Source: Aureispira sp963837355 (GTDB lineage: Bacteria; Bacteroidota; Bacteroidia; Chitinophagales; Saprospiraceae). Taken from it: a DNA stretch of 64,000 nt. Made by a program: the position numbers and the translations under genes. The notes below the pieces were generated by a model. That model worked only from the letters and a program-made list of their open reading frames with translations, ran no database searches and was not told where the DNA came from. The DNA is taken from positions 186,001 through 250,000 of the forward strand of contig CAWIMY010000003.1 in the NCBI GenBank assembly GCA_963837355.1, written 5' to 3'. Of the stretch, positions 34,559-43,792 are shown piece after piece; the stretch's first letter is position 1, and each line of letters starts with the position of its first letter.

Positions 34559-34962
34559 CTACCAAATAAACGACAATTCTTGTTCAATATCAGGGTGCAA
34601 GCTTTTTGCCACAGGGCAATTGGCCGCCGACAATTCCAACAACTCCTGAAAATGAGGATCAATATTCAATTTGGGTAACCGTACCTCAACGATAATTTTG
34701 CCAATGCGGCGAGGGTCAGCCACCATCACTTTAGTGACATGTGCCGTAGCGCCATGCAAATCAACCTGCTTTTTCGCGGCGCGAATGCCCATGATGGTCA
34801 ACATACAAGTAGCCAACGATGTCGCGACTGTATCCGTCGGCGAAAGGCCTCTCCCCGACCGTTGTTATCAGTGGGAGCATCTGTAATAAACGTTTCCCCA
34901 GATTTCAAGTGGGTGGCTTTGAGGCGCAACTCGCCCAAATATTCTACCATTGCTGTGTGCAT
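34559..34962 (-). pseudogene. OsmC-family peroxiredoxin, single frameshift near 34844
   Basis: The fragment starting at 34962 (MHTAMVEYLGELRLKATHLK, FITDAPTDNNGRGEAF) and the fragment 34559-34816 (ATCMLTIMGIRAAKKQ, SAANCPVAKSLHPDIEQ) together make a full OsmC protein of about 134 residues with both catalytic Cys residues (SLATC and ANCPV). One T is missing between GEAF and SPTDT (AAA on the plus strand at 34843-34845). OsmC enzymes reduce organic hydroperoxides. It sits between bshB1 and a barrel gene. A sequence error is likely, since every conserved residue is otherwise intact. Confidence 0.8.
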
Positions 34963-35010
34963 AGTGTTTGTAGTGTGTTCCGATACAAGTCGGAAGCTGG
35001 TCATAAAAGG

Positions 35011-35727
35011 TTAGTGGAGATCAAATAAATTGGTCACGCCCAACGTGCGTGCGACGGTAAAACCTTCTCCATAAGTAAAGCCAGCAGCGCGGCCATACAT
35101 AGCGGCTTTGCTGCGGATAAAATTTAAAAAATCTTTGCCAGAAATAGGCGTTTTAGGTTCACTCGATTCAGGATCGTAAAACTGCGATTTGTACGCCTGC
35201 ACAATGTCCATTTTTTTATCCAAATAAGGCGTAATGTCCACCACAAAATCAGGTACTAAATTATGATCTTGGATATAATGATAAACAACCTTAGGTCGCC
35301 AAGCTTCTTGCGCTTCGCCTTCCCATTCCGTTTCAATACGGCGTAAGCCCGAATAAAAACAAGCATCAGCGGTTAATTTGGCCGCGCGGCCGTGGTCGGG
35401 GTGGCGGTCAGAAACAGCATTGGCCAAGACAATTTCAGGGCGCAACAAGCGTAGGATTTCTACAATTTTGAGCACATTGGCTTTAGAGTATTCAAAAAAA
35501 CCGTCCTTCATTTCTAAGTTACCCCGAACGACCGCCCCTAGTAATTCGGAGGCTTTGTTGGCTTCTTGCAAACGAATTTCGGCACTGCCGCGACTGCCGA
35601 GCTCTCCGCAAGTTAAGTCTAATAAACCAACGGTTTTGCCCAGTTCAATATGGTGTAATAAAGTCCCTGCACAAGACAGTTCAATATCATCAGGATGAAC
35701 CCCAATGGCCAAGATATCTACTTTCAT
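35011..35727 (-). CDS. bshB1: Bacillithiol biosynthesis deacetylase BshB1
   Basis: Deacetylates GlcNAc-malate in bacillithiol synthesis; a Zn-dependent LmbE-fold enzyme. Seen: the metal motif GVHPDDIELSCAGTL (HPDD at about 11-14), DLTCGELGSRGSAEIRLQEA and the second His site DRHPDHGRAAKL. 238 residues is the usual size. It is the first gene of an operon with the OsmC peroxidase, fitting a low-molecular-weight thiol and oxidative-stress role. Confidence 0.93.
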   Translation of the reverse strand: MKVDILAIGVHPDDIELSCAGTLLHHIELGKTVGLLDLTCGELGSRGSAEIRLQEANKASELLGAVVRGNLEMKDGFFEYSKANVLKIVEILRLLRPEIVLANAVSDRHPDHGRAAKLTADACFYSGLRRIETEWEGEAQEAWRPKVVYHYIQDHNLVPDFVVDITPYLDKKMDIVQAYKSQFYDPESSEPKTPISGKDFLNFIRSKAAMYGRAAGFTYGEGFTVARTLGVTNLFDLH

Positions 35728-35776
35728 TTTTTTGTACTTGCTAATAGTGTTTGGTAGGATGTTATTTTAAAGGCGT

Positions 35777-37750
35777 TTAGGGATGTTTAATGAGCTGGTG
35801 CTGACTAATCAATTGGCCTTGTTCATTCTGTAAAGTAAGAATGTAGTACCCTGCTTGCCATTGGCTAGCATCTATGGTCGATTCCAAAGAGTGTTGATAC
35901 ACCATTCTGCCCATCACATCGTGTACGCTGACTTGGTAAACAGCATTGTCACGGCTTTGTTGTAGATCCAAATGCAGCAGCGATTGGATAGGATTAGGAT
36001 ATACTTTTAGTACAGGAGTATCAAAAGACGCTGCTACTTTTGTGACAGGCGTGACGTTAAAATTAGGATTCGGTGATAACAAAGGACGGATCATTACGCT
36101 ACCTTCCAACGTCGAAGGTGTCCAAGTATTGCCAATACCAACCCAAGTCTTATCATTGGTATTATTACTTCTATCAAAACCAACAGGAACGGACGGGCCA
36201 AAAGATTGTTGCCACCCCACATAGAATTTTTGCCCTTGTCGGATCGGAATCAAAAACTTATTGCCTGCAAAATCCAGTAAATCAACAAAGTAAAACCCAT
36301 TCTGTCCCCAAGTATACTGCAAGCGGTGCAAATCCCTCGAAAAAGCCTCTGTGCTATCACTTAAACTATCCAACCACACTTTGACATTTACAAAATCTCC
36401 ATTATTGGCAACATCTCTAAAATAAGGCAAGTGGAAATAAATTCCTTGTAGCGTGTCTTCAATTTCAGCGACAAATTCTACGGCAATCTTAGTTCCTAAA
36501 CCTTGAGCAATCACACGAGTTTCTGCCGTACCATCATCATAGGCAAAATAATTATGTAAGATCGTTTCCCGCGTTACGGTATCGTTAGGCTCGTAAATGG
36601 GATTGCTCTGAAAGCCAGCAGGATTTAAGATCACTTGCGTGGTACGGAGCGTTGTTTTTTCGTTGGGCAATAAGCTACTGAACGTATTGTTGAGCGGGTG
36701 GTTTAAGCTGTCGTTATTATTTGGACTAGGGCCATAGGCACCCACGGCAGGAATCGGCTCGGTTAAGAGCAAGGTGGTAATTGGATCAATTTCTTCGACC
36801 AAGACCTCGCGGTCTAGGGTGGCCACTTGACTGTGGTTGTGGTTAAATTGTTGCAACACCACCGCGTCTGCCCATTGGCGCGTGGCGGCTCTAAAGTGAC
36901 GCCAAGGCATAGCGGTTAAACTATCTTTTAGGATTGTTTTGGGACTGTGGGTAAAGGCGACATCTGCCGAACTGCCATAAGTGGGATGCGCGGGATCAGC
37001 GTTATTGCTTCTATTTTCATCAATAAAAATATAGTCCAAATGCCAGTGGTCGTTGTTCCCTGTCACCGCCGCTAGGTTGCGAAAGCGAAACTGAAAGCCA
37101 TTGTATAAATAATCGACCGCATCAATCGCTATATACTGTTGTTGAAATGGAATCAATTGAAAAGCAGAAATGGAATTATCCAAGCCACTCACTTGCCATA
37201 TACGTGTCCATTGTCCACTGCTATTTTTGAATTCTAACAAAAAAGAATCCTGTACCTCGGGACGATCCGATAAGCCTTGGGGTTGGTAGAAAAAACTCAG
37301 GTAAATACCATCTGCTGCTGTTTTTCCTGCTAGGTCTAAGCCTTGAGAAGTTAAGGTGTCCGCAGGGGTGCCCACGCTTGTCGAAGCGCCCTGGTCATAG
37401 GGCGTGCCATCCCATTTCAACCCATCAAAGGTAGCCACCCCTACTGAAGGTGGGTTGTAAGCCATATCACCATTGACAAAAACATGGCGATCTTGCCAAT
37501 GTGTACAGTCGGGATAACCGCTATTTTTGGGATAGGTAGAAAAATCTTCAAAGAAGGGCAAGGATAAGGTAATAGCAGGACAAACTTGATAGTTTCGTGC
37601 TGCTGTTTGAGGATTGGCATGAACGTACTCCAACAATTGGGGGTTGTTCTCTAATGGAACCGACAACAACTGCTGCGCGCTACTAAAATAACTCCCGCCC
37701 AATAAGAGCGTATATAAAAAAACTTGACTCGTGACTTTCGAGATTGTCAT
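35777..37750 (-). CDS. T9SS-secreted protein with type A sorting domain
   Basis: The start at 37750 (MTISKVTSQVFLYTLLLGG) gives a signal peptide ending SSAQ; longer starts put charged residues in front of it. The 657-residue protein has an all-beta body (PAITLSLPFFEDFSTYPKN, YLSFFYQPQGLSDRPEVQDS, WHLDYIFIDENRS) that resembles MAM/ConA-like lectin surface modules. It ends with a T9SS sorting domain: VLKVYPNPIQSLLHLDL and GYYILTLQNEQGQLISQ. Expected on the cell surface. Specific function unknown. Confidence 0.85.
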   Translation of the reverse strand: MTISKVTSQVFLYTLLLGGSYFSSAQQLLSVPLENNPQLLEYVHANPQTAARNYQVCPAITLSLPFFEDFSTYPKNSGYPDCTHWQDRHVFVNGDMAYNPPSVGVATFDGLKWDGTPYDQGASTSVGTPADTLTSQGLDLAGKTAADGIYLSFFYQPQGLSDRPEVQDSFLLEFKNSSGQWTRIWQVSGLDNSISAFQLIPFQQQYIAIDAVDYLYNGFQFRFRNLAAVTGNNDHWHLDYIFIDENRSNNADPAHPTYGSSADVAFTHSPKTILKDSLTAMPWRHFRAATRQWADAVVLQQFNHNHSQVATLDREVLVEEIDPITTLLLTEPIPAVGAYGPSPNNNDSLNHPLNNTFSSLLPNEKTTLRTTQVILNPAGFQSNPIYEPNDTVTRETILHNYFAYDDGTAETRVIAQGLGTKIAVEFVAEIEDTLQGIYFHLPYFRDVANNGDFVNVKVWLDSLSDSTEAFSRDLHRLQYTWGQNGFYFVDLLDFAGNKFLIPIRQGQKFYVGWQQSFGPSVPVGFDRSNNTNDKTWVGIGNTWTPSTLEGSVMIRPLLSPNPNFNVTPVTKVAASFDTPVLKVYPNPIQSLLHLDLQQSRDNAVYQVSVHDVMGRMVYQHSLESTIDASQWQAGYYILTLQNEQGQLISQHQLIKHP

Positions 37751-37784
37751 AATGTTCTGTTCTGTTTTTGTAGTAATCACTTGG

Positions 37785-37812
37785 CAAAAGTAAGTAGAAT
37801 TATTGGAAGCAA
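37785..37812 (-). promoter_or_regulatory. Promoter of the T9SS gene (-7 TACTTTTG)
   Basis: On the minus strand TACTTTTG (plus CAAAAGTA at 37785-37792), with a TTG 17 bases further upstream (CAA at 37810-37812). The spacing is slightly short for TTG/TAnnTTTG. Confidence 0.5.
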
Positions 37813-38000
37813 GGGGGATCTCCATTTCTATGGTCGAGCAATTTTGCAAAAAAGCTACCCCAAAGCAGCCGTTGGGCTATTCTCCTACTTGTGCTAAACG
37901 TTCTTTCCTCTTTGTAAACGTGTCCTTTCTCCCATAAGTAAGGAGGAAGCCGTTTTTTTTTTGCAAAAGCAGTAGTAGTCCACTGCTTTATTAACCATAA
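37813..38000. other. Intergenic, nothing recognised beyond flanking signals
   Basis: Region between the T9SS promoter and the terminator of the DUF4197 gene. No gene supported. Confidence 0.4.
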
Positions 38001-38049
38001 AACAAAAAAACTTGAAAGGCGCACTACTACACAGCAGCCCCCTTTCAAG
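38001..38049 (-). terminator. Terminator of the DUF4197 gene
   Basis: On the minus strand, CTTGAAAGG-type arms (38011-38019 and 38041-38049) are perfectly complementary, followed by T7 (plus-strand A7). Confidence 0.75.
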
Positions 38050-38075
38050 TTTTCTAAGAATAGAATCGTACGTCC

Positions 38076-38807
38076 TTACTTTTTGTCTTGTAAAGCAAAT
38101 ACTTTTTTCAATAAATCTGTTACCCGTTTCACAGGATTTTGACGAATCAAGCGCTCTTCTTTTTCAATCATGTAAAAAACGCCATCCATTGTTTTTGTAG
38201 TCACGTAATTGTCCAAATCAGGATTTACTTTCTCTACAAAAGGAATTTTGTTGTAATTGGTCATTACCGTTGTCCAAGCATCCGACGCGCCTACTTTATT
38301 AAGCGAGTTTTTGATGACAGGATTGAAGGTGTTGAACAATTGTGAAGAGGTTGTTTTGCGCAAGTAATTAGTTGCCGCATTATTTGCACCCATCAAAATA
38401 TTCATGGCATCGCTGACGGTCATTTGCTTGATAGCATTAATAAAGATGTCCTTGGCACCTTTAGAAGCATCTTCTGCCGCACGGTTGAGTTTTTCTACTG
38501 CTACATCGACCAATTGCCCTGCTCCTACATCACGTAGAGTCTTTTCTACTTTCTGTGCCTCTGGTGGAAACAGTACTTTGACCGCCGCATTCTTAAAAAA
38601 TCCATCCGCAACCGATAGGGTCTGCACCCCTTTGGTCGTTCCTTGTGACAAGGCCTGTTTGAGGCCCGCAATAATTTGATCGTTGCTCAAAGCGGTACCT
38701 CCTGTACTAGATCCAAGGGTTGAATCAACGATGTCCTGTAAGGTATCACAGCGCATCATAGAGAAGGAAGTCAATAGACATAAAACTAAAATACTAATTC
38801 TTTTCAT
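38076..38807 (-). CDS. DUF4197 lipoprotein
   Basis: A 243-residue lipoprotein (signal ending SMMRC). The helical DUF4197 fold is recognisable from SNDQIIAGLKQALSQGTTKG, ALKVLFPPEAQKVEKTLRDV-type segments (here VKVLFPPEAQKVEKTL), GAKDIFINAIKQMTVSDAMN and TKTMDGVFYMIEKEE near the end. Function unknown; presumably periplasmic. Confidence 0.85.
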   Translation of the reverse strand: MKRISILVLCLLTSFSMMRCDTLQDIVDSTLGSSTGGTALSNDQIIAGLKQALSQGTTKGVQTLSVADGFFKNAAVKVLFPPEAQKVEKTLRDVGAGQLVDVAVEKLNRAAEDASKGAKDIFINAIKQMTVSDAMNILMGANNAATNYLRKTTSSQLFNTFNPVIKNSLNKVGASDAWTTVMTNYNKIPFVEKVNPDLDNYVTTKTMDGVFYMIEKEERLIRQNPVKRVTDLLKKVFALQDKK

Positions 38808-38942
38808 TTTCTTTCGTGTGTGTTGTTCTAATAATAAGCCGACTGCTATTTAAATTGTTGGTGCAAAATAGTTCCCAGTGAAGCTGTTTTGTTTTAATTC
38901 TTACGAAAAGCAAGCCAAGTTGTTCTTCAAGGCGGTCTTGTC

Positions 38943-39470
38943 TTATTCGGGGCGGTCTTTTATAAAGTGGGGCGACAGGCAACTGCGGCAAATATTGGGG
39001 CCAAATTTTCGCTCCAGCATCGCCCTCGTTTCAGGATAAACACTGCCGTGTTTTGTCCAGCCATCCCCGATTTGATGAGACAAAAACGACCGACTACAAC
39101 GGTTGCACTTCACCACATAATTCTCATACAATTCTACATACGCTTGGCGCACCTCTCCTCCCAAAGGCGGATGCTCCTTGGTCACACGCACACAAATTCC
39201 TTGGACGCTGCGACACACCGCGATTATGTTATCAATAATACGCTGTGCTACGGCTTCAATCAACTTCGAGTTGTACTGCATCTCCGTTTTGACAATGCGG
39301 TACAAGGTCTCATAATTAACCGTGGTATCCAACTCGTCTTGACGCGCCGCGTGGCCTACTTGCGCATTGACATACACATCCACTACATAATACCCACCGA
39401 TCAATTGTTCTTCCTCATAGAAGCCATGATACGCATACAAGCGAATTCCTTCCAAGGCAATCGTAGCCAT
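38943..39470 (-). CDS. folB: Dihydroneopterin aldolase with C-terminal Cys-rich extension
   Basis: The first ~118 residues form FolB: IALEGIRLYAYHGFYEEEQL (Glu in YHGFYEEE), then VNYETLYRIVKTEM, SKLIEAVAQRIIDNI and the catalytic Lys in VTKEHPPLGGEV. It cleaves dihydroneopterin to 6-hydroxymethyl-dihydropterin plus glycolaldehyde in folate synthesis. It is about 55 residues longer than normal. The tail has CNRC and CRSC pairs about 40 residues apart, enough to bind one zinc, with WTKHGSVYPETRAMLERKFG between them. This extension is not part of the usual enzyme. Confidence 0.88.
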   Translation of the reverse strand: MATIALEGIRLYAYHGFYEEEQLIGGYYVVDVYVNAQVGHAARQDELDTTVNYETLYRIVKTEMQYNSKLIEAVAQRIIDNIIAVCRSVQGICVRVTKEHPPLGGEVRQAYVELYENYVVKCNRCSRSFLSHQIGDGWTKHGSVYPETRAMLERKFGPNICRSCLSPHFIKDRPE

Positions 39471-39523
39471 ATTTCCTATTTTTCTTGCTGTTTCTTAAGG
39501 GGCTTTAATTAGGTGCCCTAGAG

Positions 39524-39642
39524 GCGCATTAGATGTTGGGCGCATTAGATGTTGGGCGTATTAGATGTTGGGCGTATTAGATGTTGGGCGTATTAGATGT
39601 TGGGCGCAATTGCAATTGCGCCCAACATCTAATACGCCCAAC
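39524..39642. repeat. Five 16-bp tandem repeats ending in a 60-bp perfect palindrome
   Basis: The unit GCGYATTAGATGTTGG is repeated at 39524, 39540, 39556, 39572 and 39588 with only the third-to-fourth base varying (C or T). The array then runs into its own reverse complement: 39583-39612 and 39613-39642 are perfect 30-bp arms with no loop, centred on GCAATTGCAATTGC-like sequence. It sits between folB and the end of the DPP4 gene, and can end transcripts from either side. Confidence 0.85.
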
Positions 39643-39662
39643 CCTTGCCCCCAAAGAAAAAG

Positions 39663-41822
39663 TTATTTACAAGGCGCTAATTTATCTTCAATATAACTCA
39701 ATACCTTATTCATCAAATGTACGCGATCCATTCCACGCACATTGTGCGGGTGCATTGGATAAGGGAAAAAATCCATCAAAATACCTTCTTTCACAAATGC
39801 CTCTACCAAGGTCAAGTTGTGCTGCATCAACACCACGTCATCAATAGTACCATGAATGAGCAATAAATCGCCTTTCAAGTCACCTGCAAAGTTCTTTAAT
39901 TGCGTATTGCGATACCCTTCTATATTCTCCTCGGGACGATCCATATAACGCTCGCCATACATCACTTCATAAAACCGCCAATCGGTCACGGGGCCACCTG
40001 CTACCCCTACTTTAAAAACATCAGGGTGCTTCAACATCAAAGAAGTAGTCATGTATCCCCCAAAAGACCAACCGTGAACGGCCATTTTATCGGTATCAGC
40101 ATAGGGCAATGTTTTGAGGTATTCCACCCCTTGGAGTTGATCGGCCATTTCTGCTACGCCTAGATTTCTATGAATAACGCTTTCAAAAGCAAAGCCGCGA
40201 TTGGCTGAGCCGCGATTATCAACCGTAAAAACCAAGTAACCGCGATTGGCCATTTGGTGCATCCACAAACTAGCGCCCGCCAACCAACTGTTGGTAATCA
40301 GTTGTGCGTGAGGCCCGCCATAAACATAGACCACAACAGGGTATTTCTTACTCGGATCAAAGTTTGCAGGCTTGATTAAGCGCGCATTGAGGGGCGTACC
40401 ATCCGCTGCCTTAATGGTCGTCAATTCGGCTCTAGCCAAAGCATACCCCTCATAAGGATCAGCTGCACGGTATAACTCCTGTAATACTTTTCCTTTGAGG
40501 TTGGTAATCTGTGCCACATGCGGGTCATTAATCGTAGAATAACGATCTAACAAGTACTTCCCCGAACTGCTCAAGTCAAAATCGTGTATCCCTGCTTGTG
40601 CCACCATGCGTTTGCTAGGCTTGTCGCCTGCTAAGGGCGCGCAATAAACCGTCGTATTTAGTCCCGATACATCCGTCCCCTTCACCAATAAGTTCTTTTT
40701 GCTGTCGTCCAAGCCCAAGATTTCCAACGTTACCCAGTCGCCCTTTGTCACTTGTCCTAGCAGTTTTCCCTCTGTATTATAACGGTACAAGTGCATAAAG
40801 CCATCGCGCTCCGACCACCACAAGAATTCTTGGTCATTGGTGGGCAAAAACCAAACGGCGTGTTCGGGCTCGACATAGCGTTCATTGGTCTCTTCAAATA
40901 AGGTCTTGACAAACGCTCCTGTATGGGCATCGTACTTATTGAGCCACATACGGTTTTGATCGCGGTTGACAACCGCTATATACACATAGTTGCCCCCAGG
41001 ACCCTAACCTAAATTGGTTAAATATTGGTCTTCTGGTCCTGTTACTTGTAGGTAAGTTGTTTTTTGGGTGGTTGTATTGTAAATGCCGACACTGGCTTTT
41101 TCGCTGCCCTGCCCCGCCATAGGATACTTGATATTGCGGAGGGTACCTGGTGTGGTACTAATGTCCAACAGGGGATAATCACTTACTTTGCTTTCGTCCT
41201 TTTGATAAAAAGCCAACTGGCTACCGCTGGGCGACCAAAACAAGCCTTTTGTAATCCCAAACTCTTGGCGGGCAATGGCTTGCCCACTGACGATATTAGG
41301 ATCTTCGCTGTTGGTAATCGCTACTTCTTTGCCCGCTTTGGTTTGTAGGTAGACATTGTTGTCTCGCGTGTAAGCGACTTGTCCACTAGCGAGGTGACTC
41401 GCAGCATTTTCAACACTCGTAGGAGAGCTTAGGCGGTTTTCTACCGTTAGTTTTTTGCTATCCCAGCGCAATTGAAAAGTAGTGCCTTGGTAGTCAAGGT
41501 GAAATACGTCTTTGCTCTCCCAACGAATTCTTGGAATAGAGGCCAATTCTTCTCCCAATGCTGCATTAACGGCCGCTTGGTCAAATAGAAGTTCGGCCGT
41601 TTTATCATTAACGCCGCGTTGCATTAGTTGTCCGCCATCTTCTGAACAGTACGTCACCAAGTCTGTTCCTGTGCGCCATTGCAAATTAGCCAAGCGATTG
41701 GGGTAGAATTCCCGCCACTGTCCAATCACGGCATCTTTTAAACTCAATTCTTTATCCTGAGCACTAAGACTGAGTGCCATTCCTAAGCCAATCAATAGAA
41801 AAATAAAAAAACGATTATTCAT
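39663..41822 (-). pseudogene. Dipeptidyl peptidase IV (S9B), interrupted by in-frame TAG
   Basis: Starts at 41822 (MNNRFFIFLLIGLGMALSLS, signal peptide). 719 codons would make a full S9B protease that removes X-Pro or X-Ala dipeptides in the periplasm. The N-terminal beta-propeller reads YPNRLANLQW, TRDNNVYLQTKAGKEVA. The C-terminal hydrolase has GWSFGGYMTTSL (Ser), LLLIHGTIDDVVLMQHN (Asp) and YPMHPHNVRG (His). At 41004-41006 the frame has TAG where the family has Trp (LTNLG-W-GPGGNYVYIA); both halves are in the same frame. A single G-to-A change is enough. If real, the hydrolase domain is lost unless suppressed. Confidence 0.85.
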
Positions 41823-41909
41823 AAATAAAAGGATTGTAGGCCATTGGGCAAATTTCATCTTTGCTATTCCATAGCCTGAAGCGATAGTAATAGGAATCCA
41901 CGAAAGCAA

Positions 41910-42113
41910 TTAATCGTCTGTGGATAAAATTTCTTGAACGCGTCCTACCTCTCCCGTACTTAGACGTACTTTAATGCCGTGCGGGTGGTAGGCGCTTTTG
42001 GTGAGAATAGTTTGAATGTACCCTTCTGTCAGCGCACCAGTGCGCTGGTCTTTTTTGAGAACAATAGCAACCTCCATGCCTGTGCTGAGGTCTGCGCGCT
42101 GTTTTCCGTCCAT
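41910..42113 (-). CDS. YwbE-like protein (DUF2196)
   Basis: A small protein of 67 residues if started at 42113 (MDGKQRADLSTGMEVAIVLK), which matches the family start; the longer start at 42149 adds 12 unrelated residues. KKDQRTGALTEGYIQTILT and HPHGIKVRLSTGEVGRVQEI are typical YwbE signatures. A small beta-barrel, possibly RNA-linked. It follows the DEAD helicase directly and is probably in its operon. Confidence 0.85.
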   Translation of the reverse strand: MDGKQRADLSTGMEVAIVLKKDQRTGALTEGYIQTILTKSAYHPHGIKVRLSTGEVGRVQEILSTDD

Positions 42114-42149
42114 TGATTGATTGAATTTGACCGTAGTTGATGAGGGCAA

Positions 42150-43520
42150 TTAGGAGGATTTATCAGAATTGTTGTTCTTGCTGCCACTATTGGGCTTGCG
42201 CGAACGGTTGTTATTGCGGCGGCGGTTGTTGGTACTGCCACTTTTGCTACCTCCTTTACTATCGTTGCTGCGGTTGCGCGAGCGGTTGTTACCGCCTTTG
42301 CTGTTGCTGCTTTTGCCTCGGCTACTGCTGCTGTTACGTCCTCCTCCGTGGGTATTGGTACTACCCCCTTTTGGATTGTAAGTGGGTGCTTCCCCCATTC
42401 CATCAGGCAACGCCAGCTTTGGAATATCCGTTTCGATTAATTCTTCAATGCGGGCAAATTTGTACATATCATCAGGCGTAACCAAAGTCAAGGCAACTCC
42501 TGTGGTAGAGGCACGGGCAGTACGGCCTACTCGGTGGACATAATCCGCCGCATCGCCAGGCACATCGTAGTTGATGACCAAGTTAATATCTTTGATGTCT
42601 ACCCCACGGCTCAAAATATCCGTCGCCACTAAAATACGCACGGCTTTTTGTTTAAACTCCAACAATACTTTCTCGCGCTCGCTTTGATCTAAATCAGAAG
42701 AAATACCCGAAACGGAGTACCCTTCCTTGCGTAAAGAGCGGGCAATATCAAAAACTTTGCGCTTAGTAGAAGTAAAAATCAAAATGCGCTCATACTCAGG
42801 CTTATCTGATAATAAACTGTGAATTAGAGGCGTTTTTTGGCGGTCATACGTCATGTATGCCGCTTGCAACACGCCTTCTGCTGGTTTTGCCAAGGCAATA
42901 TTAATCGTTTCTGGATTTGTCAAAATAGCACTGGCCAAACTCCGAATTTTGGGAGCCATCGTAGCACTGAACATCAAATTCTGCCGCTTCTTAGGTAAGA
43001 AAGAGATGATCTTTTGAATGTCTTCCATGAATCCCATATCCAACATACGATCGGCCTCATCCAGCACCAAGTGTTCGACATCATCAAACTTCACATACCC
43101 CAAATTGAGGTGAGAGATTAATTTTCCAGGGGTGGCTACAATGATATTACTGCCTTGGGTCAAGGCGCGTTTTTGCTGGGCAAAATCATCCCCCCCACTA
43201 CCGCCATAGACCGCAATAGAACTCACGCCTACAAAATAAGCAAACCCTTGTACTTGCTTTTCAATCTGAATGGCCAGTTCTCGTGTTGGACAGACCACCA
43301 AGGTATTGGTCGTCGCCCTTGGATTTTCGGCTAGTTTATTGAGAATGGGCAAGATAAAAGCCGCTGTTTTTCCTGTTCCTGTCTGTGCACAGGCAATGAG
43401 ATCACGGCCTTCTAAAATAAGTGGAATGGCCTGTTCTTGAATGGGCGTAGCTTCTGCAAAACCCATATAATCTAAGGCATCCAACAATTCATAATCTAAC
43501 TCTAAATCCTCAAATGTCAT
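42150..43520 (-). CDS. DEAD-box RNA helicase with low-complexity tail
   Basis: A 456-residue helicase with the full motif set: Q motif (GFAEATPIQEQAIP), I AQTGTGKT, Ia PTRELA, II DEAD (VLDEADRMLDMGF), III SAT, V ATDILSRGVD and VI HRVGRTAR. It unwinds short RNA duplexes with ATP. The last ~75 residues are a Ser/Asn/Gly/Arg/Lys repeat tract, disordered and RNA-binding, common in Bacteroidota RhlE-like helicases. Operon with YwbE. Confidence 0.93.
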   Translation of the reverse strand: MTFEDLELDYELLDALDYMGFAEATPIQEQAIPLILEGRDLIACAQTGTGKTAAFILPILNKLAENPRATTNTLVVCPTRELAIQIEKQVQGFAYFVGVSSIAVYGGSGGDDFAQQKRALTQGSNIIVATPGKLISHLNLGYVKFDDVEHLVLDEADRMLDMGFMEDIQKIISFLPKKRQNLMFSATMAPKIRSLASAILTNPETINIALAKPAEGVLQAAYMTYDRQKTPLIHSLLSDKPEYERILIFTSTKRKVFDIARSLRKEGYSVSGISSDLDQSEREKVLLEFKQKAVRILVATDILSRGVDIKDINLVINYDVPGDAADYVHRVGRTARASTTGVALTLVTPDDMYKFARIEELIETDIPKLALPDGMGEAPTYNPKGGSTNTHGGGRNSSSSRGKSSNSKGGNNRSRNRSNDSKGGSKSGSTNNRRRNNNRSRKPNSGSKNNNSDKSS

Positions 43521-43608
43521 TGCTACGTTGCTTTACGTTTTGGTAATGGTAGTATTTTTTGAGGCAACTATCGAAGTGCTGCCTGTACTACTCGCGGGAA
43601 AAACCCAC

Positions 43609-43616
43609 CAAAAGTA
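43609..43616 (-). promoter_or_regulatory. -7 box TACTTTTG of the DEAD helicase gene
   Basis: The plus-strand CAAAAGTA reads TACTTTTG on the minus strand, about 90 bases ahead of the helicase ATG. No strong -33 box was seen. Confidence 0.4.
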
Positions 43617-43792
43617 ACATTTTTTTTGTATAAACAGGCTTGTATACCGCGCGCAATTACATTACCTCTACTTTAAGATAGCAATTGCCCCCCATAAAAG
43701 GTAAGAGGGTGGACGTAAGAAAGGAAAAATTACTGCTTGAGACAATTGCTCAACGACCAAACAAGACGGCTCGTTATCAACTGGGCAAAAAA

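Noticed and set aside
39524..39642. CRISPR array
   Set aside because: The 16-bp units are contiguous without spacers and finish in their own inverted copy; no cas genes are nearby.
42169..42381. Leu/Arg-rich protein on the plus strand
   Set aside because: It is the antisense reading of the repetitive Ser/Asn/Arg tail of the DEAD helicase.
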